DNA of 64,000 bases, taken from assembly GCA_903835235.1 (NCBI GenBank), contig CAILMF010000074.1:1-64000 (forward strand), written 5' to 3'. Shown here piece by piece: positions 53,825 through 63,832 of the stretch. The notes under the pieces are model-generated. The model saw only the letters and a program-made list of their open reading frames with translations, had not been told where the DNA came from and ran no database searches. Position numbers and translations under genes: made by a program. Numbering within the stretch: position 1 is the first letter of the stretch; each line of letters starts with the position of its first letter. The stretch is from an uncultured Rhodospirillales bacterium (GTDB taxonomy: Bacteria > Pseudomonadota > Alphaproteobacteria > Acetobacterales > Acetobacteraceae).

Positions 53825-54347
53825 ACTCAACCTCCGGCGTATAGACGCTGGCCTGCTTACCCAGCTGGCTGCTGAACAGGGTGAAGTGTTCCACGGTAAT
53901 GGGCGCGGCGCGAAACAGATTATGCGCCTGCACCCAGCTGATCAGCTTGTCCGGTGAGGCCAGCCCGGTGCGGGCGATGGTGACGTGCGGCGTGAACTTC
54001 TTGCGCTCTGGTTGCAGGCCGATGCGTTGCAAGGCCGTCTCGATCTTGCATTGCAGGAAGCCCAGCGTCTCGTTGCGCTCGGCCGAGATGTAGAGCGACT
54101 GGATGCGCCCGGCCTTCTCAAACAGGCCGGCGCCGCTCAGCGCCAGTTCGAACGGCCTGGCGCGGATATTGGCCAGCGCGTCATCCACCTCCTGCGCCCG
54201 CCAATTCTCCACCTCCCCGATGAAGCGCAGCGTCAGGTGGTAGTTATCCGGCGGGACCCATTTGGCCCCCTGGATGCCGCCGGCCAGCATGGCCAGCTGG
54301 GTCCTCAGTTCCGCGGGTAGTTCGAGGGCGACGAACAGGCGGATCAT
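53808..54347 (-). CDS. thpR: RNA 2',3'-cyclic phosphodiesterase (ThpR/LigT)
   Basis: A 179-residue 2H-phosphoesterase that hydrolyses 2',3'-cyclic phosphates at RNA ends. Both HxTx motifs are present: 'YHLTLRF' near residue 47 and 'PHVTIAR' near 130. It opens 'MIRLFVALELP', as usual. The ATG at 54347 has a perfect aggagg upstream. The gene lies 10 bp after the arylesterase stop in the same direction, and overlaps the start of the small secreted peptide gene. Confidence 0.95.
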   Translation of the reverse strand: MIRLFVALELPAELRTQLAMLAGGIQGAKWVPPDNYHLTLRFIGEVENWRAQEVDDALANIRARPFELALSGAGLFEKAGRIQSLYISAERNETLGFLQCKIETALQRIGLQPERKKFTPHVTIARTGLASPDKLISWVQAHNLFRAAPITVEHFTLFSSQLGKQASVYTPEVEYDLAA

Positions 54348-54357
54348 GCGGGCCTCC

Positions 54358-55008
54358 TCAGGAAAGGCGTGACAACAGGGTTTCCACCAATGGCAGCAGG
54401 CGGCGCACCAGCAGGCGCACCCCCTCGGCATTGGGGTGGATGCCATCGGCCTGGTTGAGCGCCGGTTGACCGGCGATGCCTTCCAGGAAGAAGGGGTCGA
54501 AGATCACGCCGGGATGCGCCGCCGCCACCCGCTGGAAGGCGGCGGCGAAGTCGCGGCCATACGCCGCGCCCAGGTTCGGCGGTGCCAGCATGCCCGAGAG
54601 CAGCACCGGCATGGCGCCGAGCTTGCCCAGGATGGCCTTCAGGTTGGCCTCGGTCTGCGCCGGCGCCAGGCCGCGCAGCCCATCATTGCCACCAAGTTCC
54701 ACGATCGCCGCCCGCGGCCGGTCGCCCAGCGCCCAGTCCAGCCTGGCCAGGCCGCCGGCGGTGGTGTCGCCGGAAACGCCGGCGTCCAGCAGCTTCGCCT
54801 TGGCCCCCAGCGCCGTCTGCAACTGCGGCACGAAGCCCTGGCCGGGCGGCAGCCCGAACCCGGCGGTCAGGCTGTCGCCCAGCGCCAACACCTTGGGGGC
54901 TTCGGTGGCGCGGGCCAGGTCGGTGATGCATCCAAATGCAACAACGCCTTTCGCAAGGGCGGTTCTGCGGCCATATGCGGCGCCAACCTGGAACGCAAAC
55001 GGCGCCAT
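54358..55008 (-). CDS. Arylesterase / lysophospholipase, TesA-like SGNH hydrolase
   Basis: About 216 residues of the SGNH hydrolase family. Block I is 'VLALGDSLTAGFG', block III 'VELGGNDGLRGL', and block V 'NQADGIHPNAEGV', giving the Ser, Asn, Asp and His of the catalytic site. The N-terminus is unclear: ATGs at 55008 and 55017 both overlap, on the other strand, the start of the ABC ATPase gene. A weak export-like segment ('GVVAFGCITDLARA') follows. The divergent pairing with a YbbA/YbbP-type ABC exporter is widely conserved in proteobacteria. Confidence 0.88.
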   Translation of the reverse strand: MAPFAFQVGAAYGRRTALAKGVVAFGCITDLARATEAPKVLALGDSLTAGFGLPPGQGFVPQLQTALGAKAKLLDAGVSGDTTAGGLARLDWALGDRPRAAIVELGGNDGLRGLAPAQTEANLKAILGKLGAMPVLLSGMLAPPNLGAAYGRDFAAAFQRVAAAHPGVIFDPFFLEGIAGQPALNQADGIHPNAEGVRLLVRRLLPLVETLLSRLS

Positions 55009-55732
55009 GGATGCCATAACCAGCCACCCCCGACCGCTGCCCGAGCAAACCCCGACCGAATCGCTGATCGAGGCGCGGGCGCTGAGCTTCAGCGTGGCCA
55101 GCAGTGGCGGCGTGGTCAACATCCTCCGCGGGGTTGACCTTAAAGTACAACCTGGCGAGGCGCTGGGCCTGGTCGGGCCTTCGGGGTCGGGCAAGACCTC
55201 CCTCCTGATGCTGCTGGCCGGGTTGGAACGCCCGAGCGGCGGGACGTTGCGCGTGGCCGGTGCTGATCTCGCCGCCATGGACGAGGACGCCCTGGCCCGA
55301 TTCCGCCGAGAGAAGGTGGGCATCGTGTTCCAGGCCTTCCACCTGATCCCCAGCATGACCGCGCTGGAGAACGTGGCCATGCCGCTGGAATTCGCCGGGC
55401 GGCGGGACGCCTTCGACCGCGCCGAGGCCAGCCTGCGCGCGGTCGGCCTGGGCCATCGCCTCGGCCACTACCCCGGCCAGCTCTCGGGCGGGGAGCAGCA
55501 GCGCGTGGCCCTGGCCCGCGCCACCGTGGCGGAACCGGCCCTGTTGTTGGCGGATGAGCCCACCGGCAACCTGGACCGCGCCACCGGCGGGCTGGTGATG
55601 GACCTGCTCTTCGGCCTGCGCGAACGGCTCGGCACCACGCTGGTGCTGGTGACGCATGACGAGGCCCTGGCCGCCCGCTGCGGCCGAGTGGTGCGGATGG
55701 AAGACGGCCTGCTCTCGGGCGGAGTCGCTTGA
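55007..55732 (+). CDS. ABC transporter ATPase, YbbA/LolD-like
   Basis: A 241-residue ATPase partner of the permease encoded directly after it. Walker A is '[16 protein letters not shown]', the Q-loop '[15 protein letters not shown]', the signature '[14 protein letters not shown]', and Walker B '[12 protein letters not shown]'. The LolD/MacB-like extension '[19 protein letters not shown]' fits exporters that extract lipids or lipoproteins from the inner membrane. The start at 55007 overlaps the divergent arylesterase start region. It is coupled to the permease by a TTGA overlap. Confidence 0.95.
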   Translation: MDAITSHPRPLPEQTPTESLIEARALSFSVASSGGVVNILRGVDLKVQPGEALGLVGPSGSGKTSLLMLLAGLERPSGGTLRVAGADLAAMDEDALARFRREKVGIVFQAFHLIPSMTALENVAMPLEFAGRRDAFDRAEASLRAVGLGHRLGHYPGQLSGGEQQRVALARATVAEPALLLADEPTGNLDRATGGLVMDLLFGLRERLGTTLVLVTHDEALAARCGRVVRMEDGLLSGGVA

Positions 55733-58251
55733 GCGCGCGGGCCGGCGCAGGCTTTGGCGGCTGGCCGCTGGCCTTCCGCCTGGCCCGGCGAGAGCTGCGC
55801 GGCGGGGTGCGCTCGCTGCGGATCGTCCTGGTCTGCCTGGCGCTGGGCGTCGCCGCCATCGCTGCCGTCGGCACGCTGCGGACCGCCATCGATGCCGGGC
55901 TGCGCGCCGACGGCGCCCGGCTGCTGGGCGGCGATGTCGAGCTGCGTGCCGGCTCCCAGCCGGTGCCGGATGCGGTGCGCGGCTTCATCAATGCCCGGGC
56001 GGCGCGGACCTCCGACATCACCATCCTGCGCAGCCTGCTGGTGGCGCCCAGCGGCGAGCGGCTGCTGGTGGAGGTGAAGGCGGTGGATGCCGCCTACCCG
56101 CTGCTGGGGGCCGTGGTGCTGGACCCGGCGGTGCCGCTGCGCGACGGCGAGGTGGCGGTGGAGCCGCTCATCGCCGAGCGGCTGGGGCTGAAGCTGGGCG
56201 ACGAGCTGCGGTTGGGCGAGGCGCATCCCCGCCTGGTGGCGCTGCTGCGCGCCGAGCCGGACAAGGCGGCGACGCCGGCCTTCTTCGGCCCGCGCGTGCT
56301 GGCCACCAGGGCGACGCTGGACGCCACCGGCCTGATCCAGCCGGGCAGCCTGCTGCAGCACAGCCTGCGCGTACAGTTGCCGCCGGGCGGCGACGCCGCC
56401 GCCTTCGTCGCGGCACTGCGCCAGGCCTTTCCTGATGAGGGGTTGCGGCTGCGCACCGCCAGCACGGCGGAACCTGGCTTCTCCCGCTTCATGGACAGCA
56501 CCGCCAGCTTCCTGGTCCTGGCCGGGCTGACCGCGCTGCTGGTCGGCGGCATCGGCGTGGCCACCGGCGTGCGCGCCTGGCTGGAGGCGCGGGCGCGCAC
56601 CATTGCCACCATGCGCTGCCTCGGGGCGCCCTCCGGCCTCGTGCTGGCAATGTACCTGGTGCAGTTACTGGCGCTCTCGGCCGTGGGGATCATCGCCGGG
56701 CTGGTCGCGGGCTACGGGCTGACCTGGCTGGCGGCGCAATTCCTGGCTGGCAGCCTGCCGGTGCCGCCACGGCTGGCGCCCTATCCCGGCCCGCTGGCGC
56801 TGGCGGCGCTGTATGGCCTGCTGACCGCGCTGGCCTTCGCGCTCTGGCCGCTGGGCCGGGCCGCGCGCATCCCCGGCGCGGCGCTGTTCCGTGACGCCAT
56901 TGCGCCGGAAGGTGCCCGGCCCGGCTGGGGCGTGCTGGCGGCGCAGTTGGCCGCGGCGGCGGCGCTGATCGGCCTGGTGGTCGCCACCGCCGGCGACCCG
57001 CGCTTCGCCGCCGGGTTCTGCGCCGCGGCGCTGGCCACGCTGGGGCTGTTCCGGCTGGGGGCCGCCGGGCTGATGCTGGTGGCCGGTCGGGTCTCCCACC
57101 GGCTGCGCGGCGCCTGGCGCTTGGGCCTGGCCAACCTGCACCGGCCGGGCGCGCCCACCGCGCTGGTCATGGTCTCGCTCGGCATCGGGCTGACCACGTT
57201 GACCGCCATTGCCCAGATTGAGGGCAACCTGCGCCGCCAGGTGGAGGCCGACCTGCCGAAGCGGGCGCCGAACTTCTTCTTTGTCGACATCCAGCAGGAC
57301 CAGCTGGCCCGGTTTGATGCGCTGGTCGCCACCCTGCCCGGGGTGGAGGAAGTGCGGCGGGTGCCGAACCTGCGGGCGCGCATCACCGCGCTGAAGGGCG
57401 TGCCGGTGGCGCAGGTGCGCGCGGCGCCGGGCAGCGAATGGGCGCTGGCTGGCGATCGTGGCCTGACCTACAGCGCCACCCCGCCGGAAGGTGCGCGCAT
57501 TGTCACCGGCGCCTGGTGGGCGCCGGATTATCGCGGGGCGCCGCTGGTTTCCCTGGATGCCAGCCTGGCCGAAGGCTGGAACGTCGGCATCGGCGATGTG
57601 GTGACGCTGAACATCCTGGGGCGGGACCTGGAGTTCCGCATTGCCAATACCCGGGCGGTGAACTGGCGCGGCATGGGGATGAACTTCGCCCTGGTCGCCT
57701 CGCCGGGCGTGCTGGAGGCAGCACCGCATTCCAACATCGCGACGGTCCGGGGGGACCCGGCGCAGGATGCGACGGTGCTGAGAAGCGTGACGGACGCCTT
57801 TCCGAATGTAACCGGCGTGCGGGTGCGCGATGCGCTGGAGACAGTGGCGGCGTTGTTGAGCCGCGTCGCCACGGCGCTGACTGCGACGGCCAGCCTGACC
57901 CTGGCCAGCGGCGTGCTGGTGCTGGGCGGCGCGGTGGCGGCCGGGCAGCGCCGACGGGTCCGGGACGCCGTGGTGCTGAAGGTGCTGGGGGCCACGCGCG
58001 GCCAGATTTCGGCGGCCTGGGCGGTGGAGTTCGGCCTGGTTGGCGCGACTTCCGGCCTGCTGGCGGCGGTGGCAGGCTGCGCGGCCAGCTGGGCGGTGAT
58101 GCGCTTCATGCTCGGCTCGGCCTGGGTGCCGCTGTGGGGCGTGATGGCGGCGACGTTGCTGGGCTGCCTGGCGCTGGCGCTCGGTTTCGGACGAATCGGC
58201 ACCGCCTTGGCGCTGCGCGCCCGGCCCGCGGGCGAACTCCGCGGCGAGTGA
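55729..58251 (+). CDS. ABC transporter permease, YbbP/FtsX-like
   Basis: An 840-residue permease. The start appears to be TTG at 55729, overlapping the ATPase stop; no ATG is available nearby. An N-terminal helix ('IVLVCLALGVAAIAAVGTL') is followed by a large periplasmic domain, three FtsX helices around residues 260-370, a central helical block, a second periplasmic domain, and three terminal helices. This duplicated FtsX layout is that of YbbP. With the ATPase it forms an exporter whose substrate is not established; the arylesterase may act with it. Confidence 0.92.
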   Translation: MSARAGAGFGGWPLAFRLARRELRGGVRSLRIVLVCLALGVAAIAAVGTLRTAIDAGLRADGARLLGGDVELRAGSQPVPDAVRGFINARAARTSDITILRSLLVAPSGERLLVEVKAVDAAYPLLGAVVLDPAVPLRDGEVAVEPLIAERLGLKLGDELRLGEAHPRLVALLRAEPDKAATPAFFGPRVLATRATLDATGLIQPGSLLQHSLRVQLPPGGDAAAFVAALRQAFPDEGLRLRTASTAEPGFSRFMDSTASFLVLAGLTALLVGGIGVATGVRAWLEARARTIATMRCLGAPSGLVLAMYLVQLLALSAVGIIAGLVAGYGLTWLAAQFLAGSLPVPPRLAPYPGPLALAALYGLLTALAFALWPLGRAARIPGAALFRDAIAPEGARPGWGVLAAQLAAAAALIGLVVATAGDPRFAAGFCAAALATLGLFRLGAAGLMLVAGRVSHRLRGAWRLGLANLHRPGAPTALVMVSLGIGLTTLTAIAQIEGNLRRQVEADLPKRAPNFFFVDIQQDQLARFDALVATLPGVEEVRRVPNLRARITALKGVPVAQVRAAPGSEWALAGDRGLTYSATPPEGARIVTGAWWAPDYRGAPLVSLDASLAEGWNVGIGDVVTLNILGRDLEFRIANTRAVNWRGMGMNFALVASPGVLEAAPHSNIATVRGDPAQDATVLRSVTDAFPNVTGVRVRDALETVAALLSRVATALTATASLTLASGVLVLGGAVAAGQRRRVRDAVVLKVLGATRGQISAAWAVEFGLVGATSGLLAAVAGCAASWAVMRFMLGSAWVPLWGVMAATLLGCLALALGFGRIGTALALRARPAGELRGE

Positions 58252-58362
58252 GCGCAACAATAAGTCACGTGCGTAACGCCCGCGCGCACCCTACACTTGG
58301 TTCATCTGGGCGCCCACGTCGCCCGGCACGGATGAGGCCCAAGCCCGCCCCGCCGAATAGGC

Positions 58363-58391
58363 TTGATTGGGATTAAAACCTCTCCATATTA
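58363..58391 (+). promoter_or_regulatory. Candidate promoter of the Bax-inhibitor-like gene
   Basis: ttgatt at 58363 and atatta at 58386 are 17 bp apart, resembling -35 and -10 boxes in a locally AT-richer part of the 191-bp gap before the gene. No experimental support; the -10 match is only partial. Confidence 0.35.
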
Positions 58392-58442
58392 CGTGGGCGC
58401 GGGGATCGCCCTGCGCTAACCCCTACGGGAGATACCAAGGCT

Positions 58443-59234
58443 ATGGCCCTTCAACCCGACTATCGGTCTACGACGGGAGCGCCAGGCTGGGGTCGTATTG
58501 CGACCGCCGACGCGGCCGCCGTCGATGCCGGGCTCCGGGCGTACATGCTCCGGGTCTTCAACTGGATGGCCTCGGGCCTGCTGCTCACCGGCGTCGTGTC
58601 GCTGGCGATCAGCATGAACCCGGACATCCAGGCGATGTTCTGGCAGGTCACGCGCACGGCCTCCGGCGCCCGCTCCATCAGCCCGACCCTGCTCGGCTGG
58701 GGCGCCATGCTCTCGCCGCTTGCCTTCATCCTGGTGCTGAGCTTCGGCATCAACAAGCTGAGCACGCAGGCGGCCCAGGGGCTGTTCTGGCTGTTCTGCG
58801 CCTGCATGGGCGCCAGCCTGAGCAACATCTTCCTGCGCTACACCGGCGGCAGCATCGCCAGCACCTTCTTCGTGACCGCCGGCATGTTCGCGGCCACCAG
58901 CGCCTATGGCTACACCACCGGGCGTGACCTGACCCGCATGGGCAGCTTCATGATGATGGGCCTGATCGGCATTCTGCTGGCCGGCCTGGTCAACATGTTC
59001 CTGCAGAGCACCGTGCTGGCCTTCGTCACCAGCGTCATCGGCGTGGTCGTCTTCGTTGGCCTGACCGCCTACGACACCCAGCGGATCAAGTCCGACTACC
59101 TGCAGTATGCCTATGCCGAGGGCACCGACGAGGCCGGCAAGCGCAGCGTGATGGACGCGCTGACGCTGTACCTGAACTTCGTCAACCTGTTCCAGCTGCT
59201 GCTGCAGTTCATGGGCGTGCGCAACAACGACTGA
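58443..59234 (+). CDS. Bax inhibitor-1/YccA family membrane protein
   Basis: A 263-residue inner-membrane protein with seven predicted helices from residue ~40 on ('VFNWMASGLLLTGVVSLAIS', 'MMMGLIGILLAGLVNMFL', 'FVTSVIGVVVFVGLTAYDTQ'). The family signature 'YDTQRIK' and a C-terminal segment 'LTLYLNFVNLFQLLLQFMG' are present. Members form pH-sensitive calcium leak channels or modulate FtsH; the role here is unknown. It has its own gap upstream and a strong terminator downstream, so it is monocistronic. Confidence 0.93.
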   Translation: MALQPDYRSTTGAPGWGRIATADAAAVDAGLRAYMLRVFNWMASGLLLTGVVSLAISMNPDIQAMFWQVTRTASGARSISPTLLGWGAMLSPLAFILVLSFGINKLSTQAAQGLFWLFCACMGASLSNIFLRYTGGSIASTFFVTAGMFAATSAYGYTTGRDLTRMGSFMMMGLIGILLAGLVNMFLQSTVLAFVTSVIGVVVFVGLTAYDTQRIKSDYLQYAYAEGTDEAGKRSVMDALTLYLNFVNLFQLLLQFMGVRNND

Positions 59235-59256
59235 ACCAAACCGGGTCCAGACAGCG

Positions 59257-59290
59257 AAAACCCCCGGGGAGCGATCCCCGGGGGTTTTTT
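59257..59290 (+). terminator. Strong Rho-independent terminator after the Bax-inhibitor-like gene
   Basis: A perfect GC-rich stem (cccccgggga / tccccggggg) with a 4-base loop, preceded by aaaa and followed by six Ts. It can act in both directions, but fits the plus-strand gene ending at 59234. Confidence 0.93.
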
Positions 59291-59366
59291 GTTGCCGGCC
59301 TGCTGAGGCGAGAGGGGTTTGTCCGGGAGCCTGAACTGTCGCTTAGGCGATACCGCCGGGTCGGCT

Positions 59367-59398
59367 CATACGGGCCATCAGAAATGATGACCCGTATG
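59367..59398. repeat. Inverted repeat downstream of lpxC
   Basis: Arms catacggg-c-catc and gatg-a-cccgtatg pair with one mismatch around an 8-base loop. It lies in the gap between the convergent Bax-inhibitor-like and lpxC genes, about 90 bp past the lpxC stop. It may terminate lpxC transcription, though no T-run follows. Nothing else is seen in the rest of the 254-bp gap. Confidence 0.4.
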
Positions 59399-59488
59399 CG
59401 TCTTCTTTTGCGCGCAGCCGCCACACCAACCCTGCGCGGCTGATGCCGGTCGACAGCAGTCAGGACTTCTGACGCCCGGTATCAGGCG

Positions 59489-60439
59489 CTACAGCACCGC
59501 CGGCGCGGCGGCGGCGGGCAGGCGGGCCATGCTGCCCTCGCCCACCAGGGCGGCACTGACCAGGCGCCAGGCGCTGCGGTCGGCGAAGAGCTTGCGCAGC
59601 AGCCGGTTGTTCAGCGCATGGCCGGAGCGGTGGCCGGTGAAGCGGGCGCGCAGCGGCGCCCCGGCCAGCGCCAGGTCACCCACGGCATCCAGCAGCTTGT
59701 GGCGCACGAACTCATCCGGGCGACGCAGGCCGCCGGGGTTCAGCACCCGGTCGCCCTCGACCACCACGGCATTGGTCAGGTCGCCACCCAGGGCCAGGCC
59801 GGCGGCGCGCAACGCTTCCACATCCTCGGCCAGGGCGAAGGTGCGGGCGCTGGCCAGGCCGGTGCGAAAGGCGTGCGGGGTCAGGCGCTCGGCGCAGTGC
59901 TGCCGACCGATGGCGCCGGCATTGAACTCGATCTCGAAGCTGCCCTCGAAGCGGTCGCCGCCATTCGGCAGCAGTTCCGCCCAGGCAGCGCCTTCCTCGA
60001 CCCGAATCGGGCGCATGACTTCCAGCACTTCGGCCATGCCGGCGCGGGTGGTGGTGCCGGCACAATCGATCAGGAAGACGAAGGGGGCGGCCGAACCGTC
60101 GAGGATCGGCACCTCGGGCCCGTCCAGCTCAACCACGGCATCGTCGATGCCACAGCCGGCCAGGGCGGCCATCACATGCTCGACCGTACCGATGCGGATT
60201 TCCGGGCGGGTCGGGTCGCCCAGCACGGTGCAGAGGCGGGTATCGACCACATTGTCCCAGCGGGCCGAAACCTCCAGGCCGCCAAGATCCTTCCGGCGGA
60301 ACAGGATGCCGCTGCCAGCTTGGGCGGGATGCAGGGTCAGCGAAACGCGGCGGCCGCTGTGAACGCCAACGCCCACGCAGCCAATGGCGGCCTTCAGCGT
60401 GCGCCTGCGTCCCAGATCCTGCGGCATGTACCCGTCCAT
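59489..60439 (-). CDS. lpxC: UDP-3-O-acyl-N-acetylglucosamine deacetylase LpxC
   Basis: A 316-residue zinc enzyme making the committed step of lipid A synthesis. Zinc ligands: His88 in 'GTVEHVMAAL', and His/Asp in 'FVRHKLLDAVGDL' near residues 246-250. Substrate-binding blocks: 'GVGVHSG', 'DGPEVPILDGSAAPF', 'SARTF', 'GHRSGHALNN'. The ATG at 60439 has agggg upstream; 60427 is an alternative start. It follows ftsZ on the same strand, but a strong terminator lies between them, so it has its own promoter. Confidence 0.97.
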   Translation of the reverse strand: MDGYMPQDLGRRRTLKAAIGCVGVGVHSGRRVSLTLHPAQAGSGILFRRKDLGGLEVSARWDNVVDTRLCTVLGDPTRPEIRIGTVEHVMAALAGCGIDDAVVELDGPEVPILDGSAAPFVFLIDCAGTTTRAGMAEVLEVMRPIRVEEGAAWAELLPNGGDRFEGSFEIEFNAGAIGRQHCAERLTPHAFRTGLASARTFALAEDVEALRAAGLALGGDLTNAVVVEGDRVLNPGGLRRPDEFVRHKLLDAVGDLALAGAPLRARFTGHRSGHALNNRLLRKLFADRSAWRLVSAALVGEGSMARLPAAAAPAVL

Positions 60440-60768
60440 CGAAGCCCCTGTCCATTTTGGAGCACGTAGGCTCCGCAGGGCCCGATTAGCCCCTGGCTTT
60501 GGGGCATCGGAATGTCGAGCCCGAGGCAAACTGCCATTCGGCGCTGGCCAGGGCGAGTCAACGCTTGTTTCTCCGTGTTTCCAGGCAGCGCTTTGAATAT
60601 ACGGGATCTTTTGCGCTGCAATGCACGGGATTAAGTCATACTACGATCAACTACTGCCTCATTCGAAGGCAATCGTAAATGAGAAAAACCTCCCGGCGCT
60701 GTCGCCGGGAGGTTTTCCTGAAGCGCGATACGGCCAGACGACCCCGTGGGGGGCGCCGGCGCCCCGAC
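60440..60768. promoter_or_regulatory. Gap between ftsZ and lpxC
   Basis: 329 bp without a gene. The ftsZ-proximal end carries a terminator (60685-60716). The segment 60590-60680 is AT-rich ('gaatatacgggatctttt') and should hold the lpxC promoter reading leftwards; no convincing hexamer pair was found. No small ORF with a ribosome site was seen. Confidence 0.45.
60685..60716 (-). terminator. Rho-independent terminator after ftsZ
   Basis: Stem acctcccggcg / cgccgggaggt with a 4-base loop, flanked by aaaa and tttt. Read on the minus strand it ends the ftsQ-ftsA-ftsZ transcript ~50 bp past the ftsZ stop. The T-run on that strand is five bases. Confidence 0.93.
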
Positions 60769-62409
60769 CTAAGGCAGGTTCTTCTGCTGCCGGAGGAAGG
60801 TCGGGATGTCGATCCCGCCCATCTCCGCCTGCTGCGGCGCGGTACGCCGGGCGTCGCTGGGGTGGATCACCAATGTCGCGGGCTGTTCGACCCGGGCCGG
60901 CGGCGGTGCCTCAACCTCAACGTTGCGCCGCATCAGACCGCCGCCGGAGCTGCCGGTGACCTGCTGAAACAGACCGCGCAGGCCACCCGGACGCGCCGGA
61001 GCCACCGCGGGTTGGGTTGGCTGACCCATCGGCCGGGCAGGCTGCATGGCGGGACGCCGTGCAGGCTCCGCGTTCGGCATGGCCGCCGGGCCAAGCACGA
61101 CCGGGCCACGCTCAACCTGCGGCGCCTGGTCATGATCCTCGAACTGCACCACCGGCGGCTGGGCGTAGGCATGGGCCTGGTTGGTGGGGTGCTGCGCCGC
61201 CTGGGGCTGATGCGGCGCATTCAGGTCCGGGCGGACCTGCTGGCGCAGCATCGGCGCACCGAGCGGACCACCCATGCCCTGCTGGCCGGGACGGCGGGCC
61301 GGTTGGGCGGGCGGCGCCATGACCGGCGGCATGCCGGGGGCGCGCTGCGGCTGGGCATTGCCCGGCTGCTGCATGCTGCGGCCGCCGACCACCACCTTCA
61401 GCTGCTCCTGCTGCGTCGGCTTGCTGGCCTGGGCCTCCACCACGTCGATGCCGGTGGCGACCACGCTGACGCGGATGCGACCATTCATCGTCTCGTCGAT
61501 CGAGGAGCCGAAGATGATGTTGGCTTCCTCGTCCACTTCCTTGCGGATGCGGTTGGTGGCGGCATCCACCTCGTACAGGGTCATGTCGTAGCCGCCCGTG
61601 ATGTTGATCAGCACGCCCTTGGCGCCACGCATGGAGGTATCCTCCAGCAGCGGGTTGCTGATCGCCTTCTCGGCGGCGGTCACGGCGCGGTCGTCGCCCT
61701 CGCTTTCGCCGGTGCCCATCATCGCCTTGCCCATCTCGGCCATGACGGTGCGGATATCCGCGAAGTCCAGGTTCACCAGGCCGGGGTTGACCATCAGGTC
61801 GGTCACGCCGCGCACGCCCATGTAGAGGACCTGGTCGGCCATCTTGAAGGCTTCGGCGAAGGTGGTGCGCTCATTCGCCAGGGCGAAGAGGTTCTGGTTC
61901 GGGATCACGATCAACGTGTCGACGAACTGTTGCAGCTCCTCGATGCCCTGGTCGGCGGCGCGCTTGCGCTTTGGGCCTTCGAAGTCGAACGGCTTGGTGA
62001 CCACGCCCACCGTCAGCACGCCACGCTCACGCGCCATGCGCGCGATGACGGGGGCCGCGCCGGTGCCGGTGCCGCCGCCCATGCCCGCGGTGATGAACAC
62101 CATGTGCGAGCCGTCGATATGACGGGCGACTTCCTCGGTGGCTTCCTCGGCCGCGGCGCGGCCGATCTCCGGCTTGGCGCCGGCACCCAGGCCCTGCGTC
62201 AGATGCGGGCCAAGCTGCACGCGCCGCTCGGCCTTGCTGTTCAGCAGGCTCTGCGCGTCGGTGTTCGCAACCACGAACTCCACGCCATCGAGCCCTGCCG
62301 CGATCATGTTGTTGACCGCGTTGGTGCCACCGCCGCCGACACCGATGACGGTGATGCGTGGGCTGAAGTCGGTGTGCTGCGCGACCGGCAGCGAAAGATT
62401 CAGAGTCAT
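60769..62409 (-). CDS. ftsZ: Cell division protein FtsZ
   Basis: The tubulin-like GTPase forming the division ring, 546 residues. The GTP-binding motifs are '[11 protein letters not shown]' (23-33) and the tubulin signature '[13 protein letters not shown]' (~110). The T7 loop contains '[11 protein letters not shown]'. A long Pro/Gln-rich disordered linker (~330-530) ends in the conserved C-terminal peptide 'DIPTFLRQQ', which binds FtsA and other tethers. The ATG at 62409 has aggaggcc upstream. A 109-bp gap to ftsA may carry an additional ftsZ promoter. Confidence 0.98.
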   Translation of the reverse strand: MTLNLSLPVAQHTDFSPRITVIGVGGGGTNAVNNMIAAGLDGVEFVVANTDAQSLLNSKAERRVQLGPHLTQGLGAGAKPEIGRAAAEEATEEVARHIDGSHMVFITAGMGGGTGTGAAPVIARMARERGVLTVGVVTKPFDFEGPKRKRAADQGIEELQQFVDTLIVIPNQNLFALANERTTFAEAFKMADQVLYMGVRGVTDLMVNPGLVNLDFADIRTVMAEMGKAMMGTGESEGDDRAVTAAEKAISNPLLEDTSMRGAKGVLINITGGYDMTLYEVDAATNRIRKEVDEEANIIFGSSIDETMNGRIRVSVVATGIDVVEAQASKPTQQEQLKVVVGGRSMQQPGNAQPQRAPGMPPVMAPPAQPARRPGQQGMGGPLGAPMLRQQVRPDLNAPHQPQAAQHPTNQAHAYAQPPVVQFEDHDQAPQVERGPVVLGPAAMPNAEPARRPAMQPARPMGQPTQPAVAPARPGGLRGLFQQVTGSSGGGLMRRNVEVEAPPPARVEQPATLVIHPSDARRTAPQQAEMGGIDIPTFLRQQKNLP

Positions 62410-62518
62410 GCGTGGAGGCCTCCTCCGAGAATGGTAATTGGCTGCGTCGATTCGTGTCTTCTGCTTGTTCTCGATTCGCCACGCATAGCTGTGGACAGAA
62501 CCGCAGGTACCGTCAGGC

Positions 62519-63832
62519 TCATGCCATTCGTTCCCTGAACCATTGCACCGCGCGGCTGAGCACGCCGGGCGCGCGGTCCTGCCCAGCACCGGGGTCGAAC
62601 AGGGGTTTGCCTTCGCCATTGGCCCAGGCCAGCAGGCCGCAGGCGGTGGCGAAGGCGGGGTTGGCGGCAATCTCCGGCAGGCCGCGTACCTGGTGTGGGC
62701 GCGCCAGTCTCACCTGGCGGTCCAGCACCTGCGCGGCCAACTCGCGCACGCCGACCAGCTGGCTGGCGCCACCGCACAGCACGACGCGCCGACCCATCTC
62801 ATGCGTCACGCCGGCGGCTTCCAGCCTGGCGCGCACCAGCTCGAAGGTTTCTTCCAGCCGCGGCCGGATGATCCGCACCACCATGGCGCGCGGCACGCGG
62901 GCGATCTGGTCGGCTTCCTCGCCCATCTGCGGGACGTGCAGCCATTCCTTCTCGTCCTGCGGCGCCTCGTGCACGCTGCCGTACTTCACCTTGATGTGTT
63001 CGGCATCCGCCATCGGCGCCGACAGGCACTGGGCGAGATCCGAGGTCACGCGGATGCCGCCGATGGGAATCTGCGCCGCATGCACCAGCTGGCCTTCCTG
63101 GAACACCGCCAGCGATGTGGTGCCGCCGCCCATGTCGATGACGGTGCAGCCCAGCTGCTTCTCGTCCTCCACCAGTGTCGCCAGCCCGGCGGCATAGGGC
63201 GCGCTGACCAGCTCCTGCACCTCCAGGTCGCAGCGGTGCAGGCCGGCGGCCAGGTTGCGCAGCGCGGCCGAGCCGGCATCCAGTATGTTGACCCGGGCGC
63301 CGATGGTCTCGCAGATCATGCCGCGCGGGTCTTCCACGCCGCCGGTGGCGTCCACGCTGAAGCCGAGCGGGAAGGTGTGCACCGCCTCGCGGTCGGTGCC
63401 CTCGGCGCTGATGTTGCGGCGGCGGGCTTCCAGCAGCACGGCGCGCAGGTCGGCATCGGTGACGGCGCGCCCGCCGATCATCCATTGCAGGTTCTGGATG
63501 CGGCTTTCCGGCTGGCCGCAGCTGAGGTTGACGATGGCACCGGCCAGCTGCGTGTCGGCCATGTCCTCGGCCTGGCCGACGGCGGCGCGGATCGCGCGCT
63601 CGGCCTCCTCAAGGTCGGTGATGCTGCCGGCCTTGACGCCGCGCGAGCGCTGCCAGCCGAAGCCGAGCACGCGGGGTTCGCCATCGCCCTCGATCCGCGC
63701 GATCATGCAGACGATCTTGGAGGAGCCGATATCCAGCACGCCGAAGCTGCCGGTGCGCGGGTTGCGGCGGCGGCGCTGGATGGCCGGCGGTGCCGGGTCG
63801 AGGGTGCTGGGCAGGCGGGTGAGCTGGTTCAT
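62519..63832 (-). CDS. ftsA: Cell division protein FtsA
   Basis: An actin-like protein that tethers FtsZ filaments to the membrane, 437 residues. Actin-fold motifs: '[16 protein letters not shown]' (phosphate 1), '[16 protein letters not shown]' (phosphate 2), '[12 protein letters not shown]' (adenosine). The SHS2/1C domain sits between them. The C-terminal amphipathic helix '[12 protein letters not shown]' is the membrane anchor. The ATG at 63832 overlaps the ftsQ stop (ATGA). Confidence 0.97.
   Translation of the reverse strand: MNQLTRLPSTLDPAPPAIQRRRRNPRTGSFGVLDIGSSKIVCMIARIEGDGEPRVLGFGWQRSRGVKAGSITDLEEAERAIRAAVGQAEDMADTQLAGAIVNLSCGQPESRIQNLQWMIGGRAVTDADLRAVLLEARRRNISAEGTDREAVHTFPLGFSVDATGGVEDPRGMICETIGARVNILDAGSAALRNLAAGLHRCDLEVQELVSAPYAAGLATLVEDEKQLGCTVIDMGGGTTSLAVFQEGQLVHAAQIPIGGIRVTSDLAQCLSAPMADAEHIKVKYGSVHEAPQDEKEWLHVPQMGEEADQIARVPRAMVVRIIRPRLEETFELVRARLEAAGVTHEMGRRVVLCGGASQLVGVRELAAQVLDRQVRLARPHQVRGLPEIAANPAFATACGLLAWANGEGKPLFDPGAGQDRAPGVLSRAVQWFRERMA

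Noticed and set aside
59291-59488. Small RNA or tRNA gene between the Bax-inhibitor-like gene and lpxC
   Set aside because: Hairpins are present, but no tRNA fold, promoter or terminator pairing supports an RNA gene.
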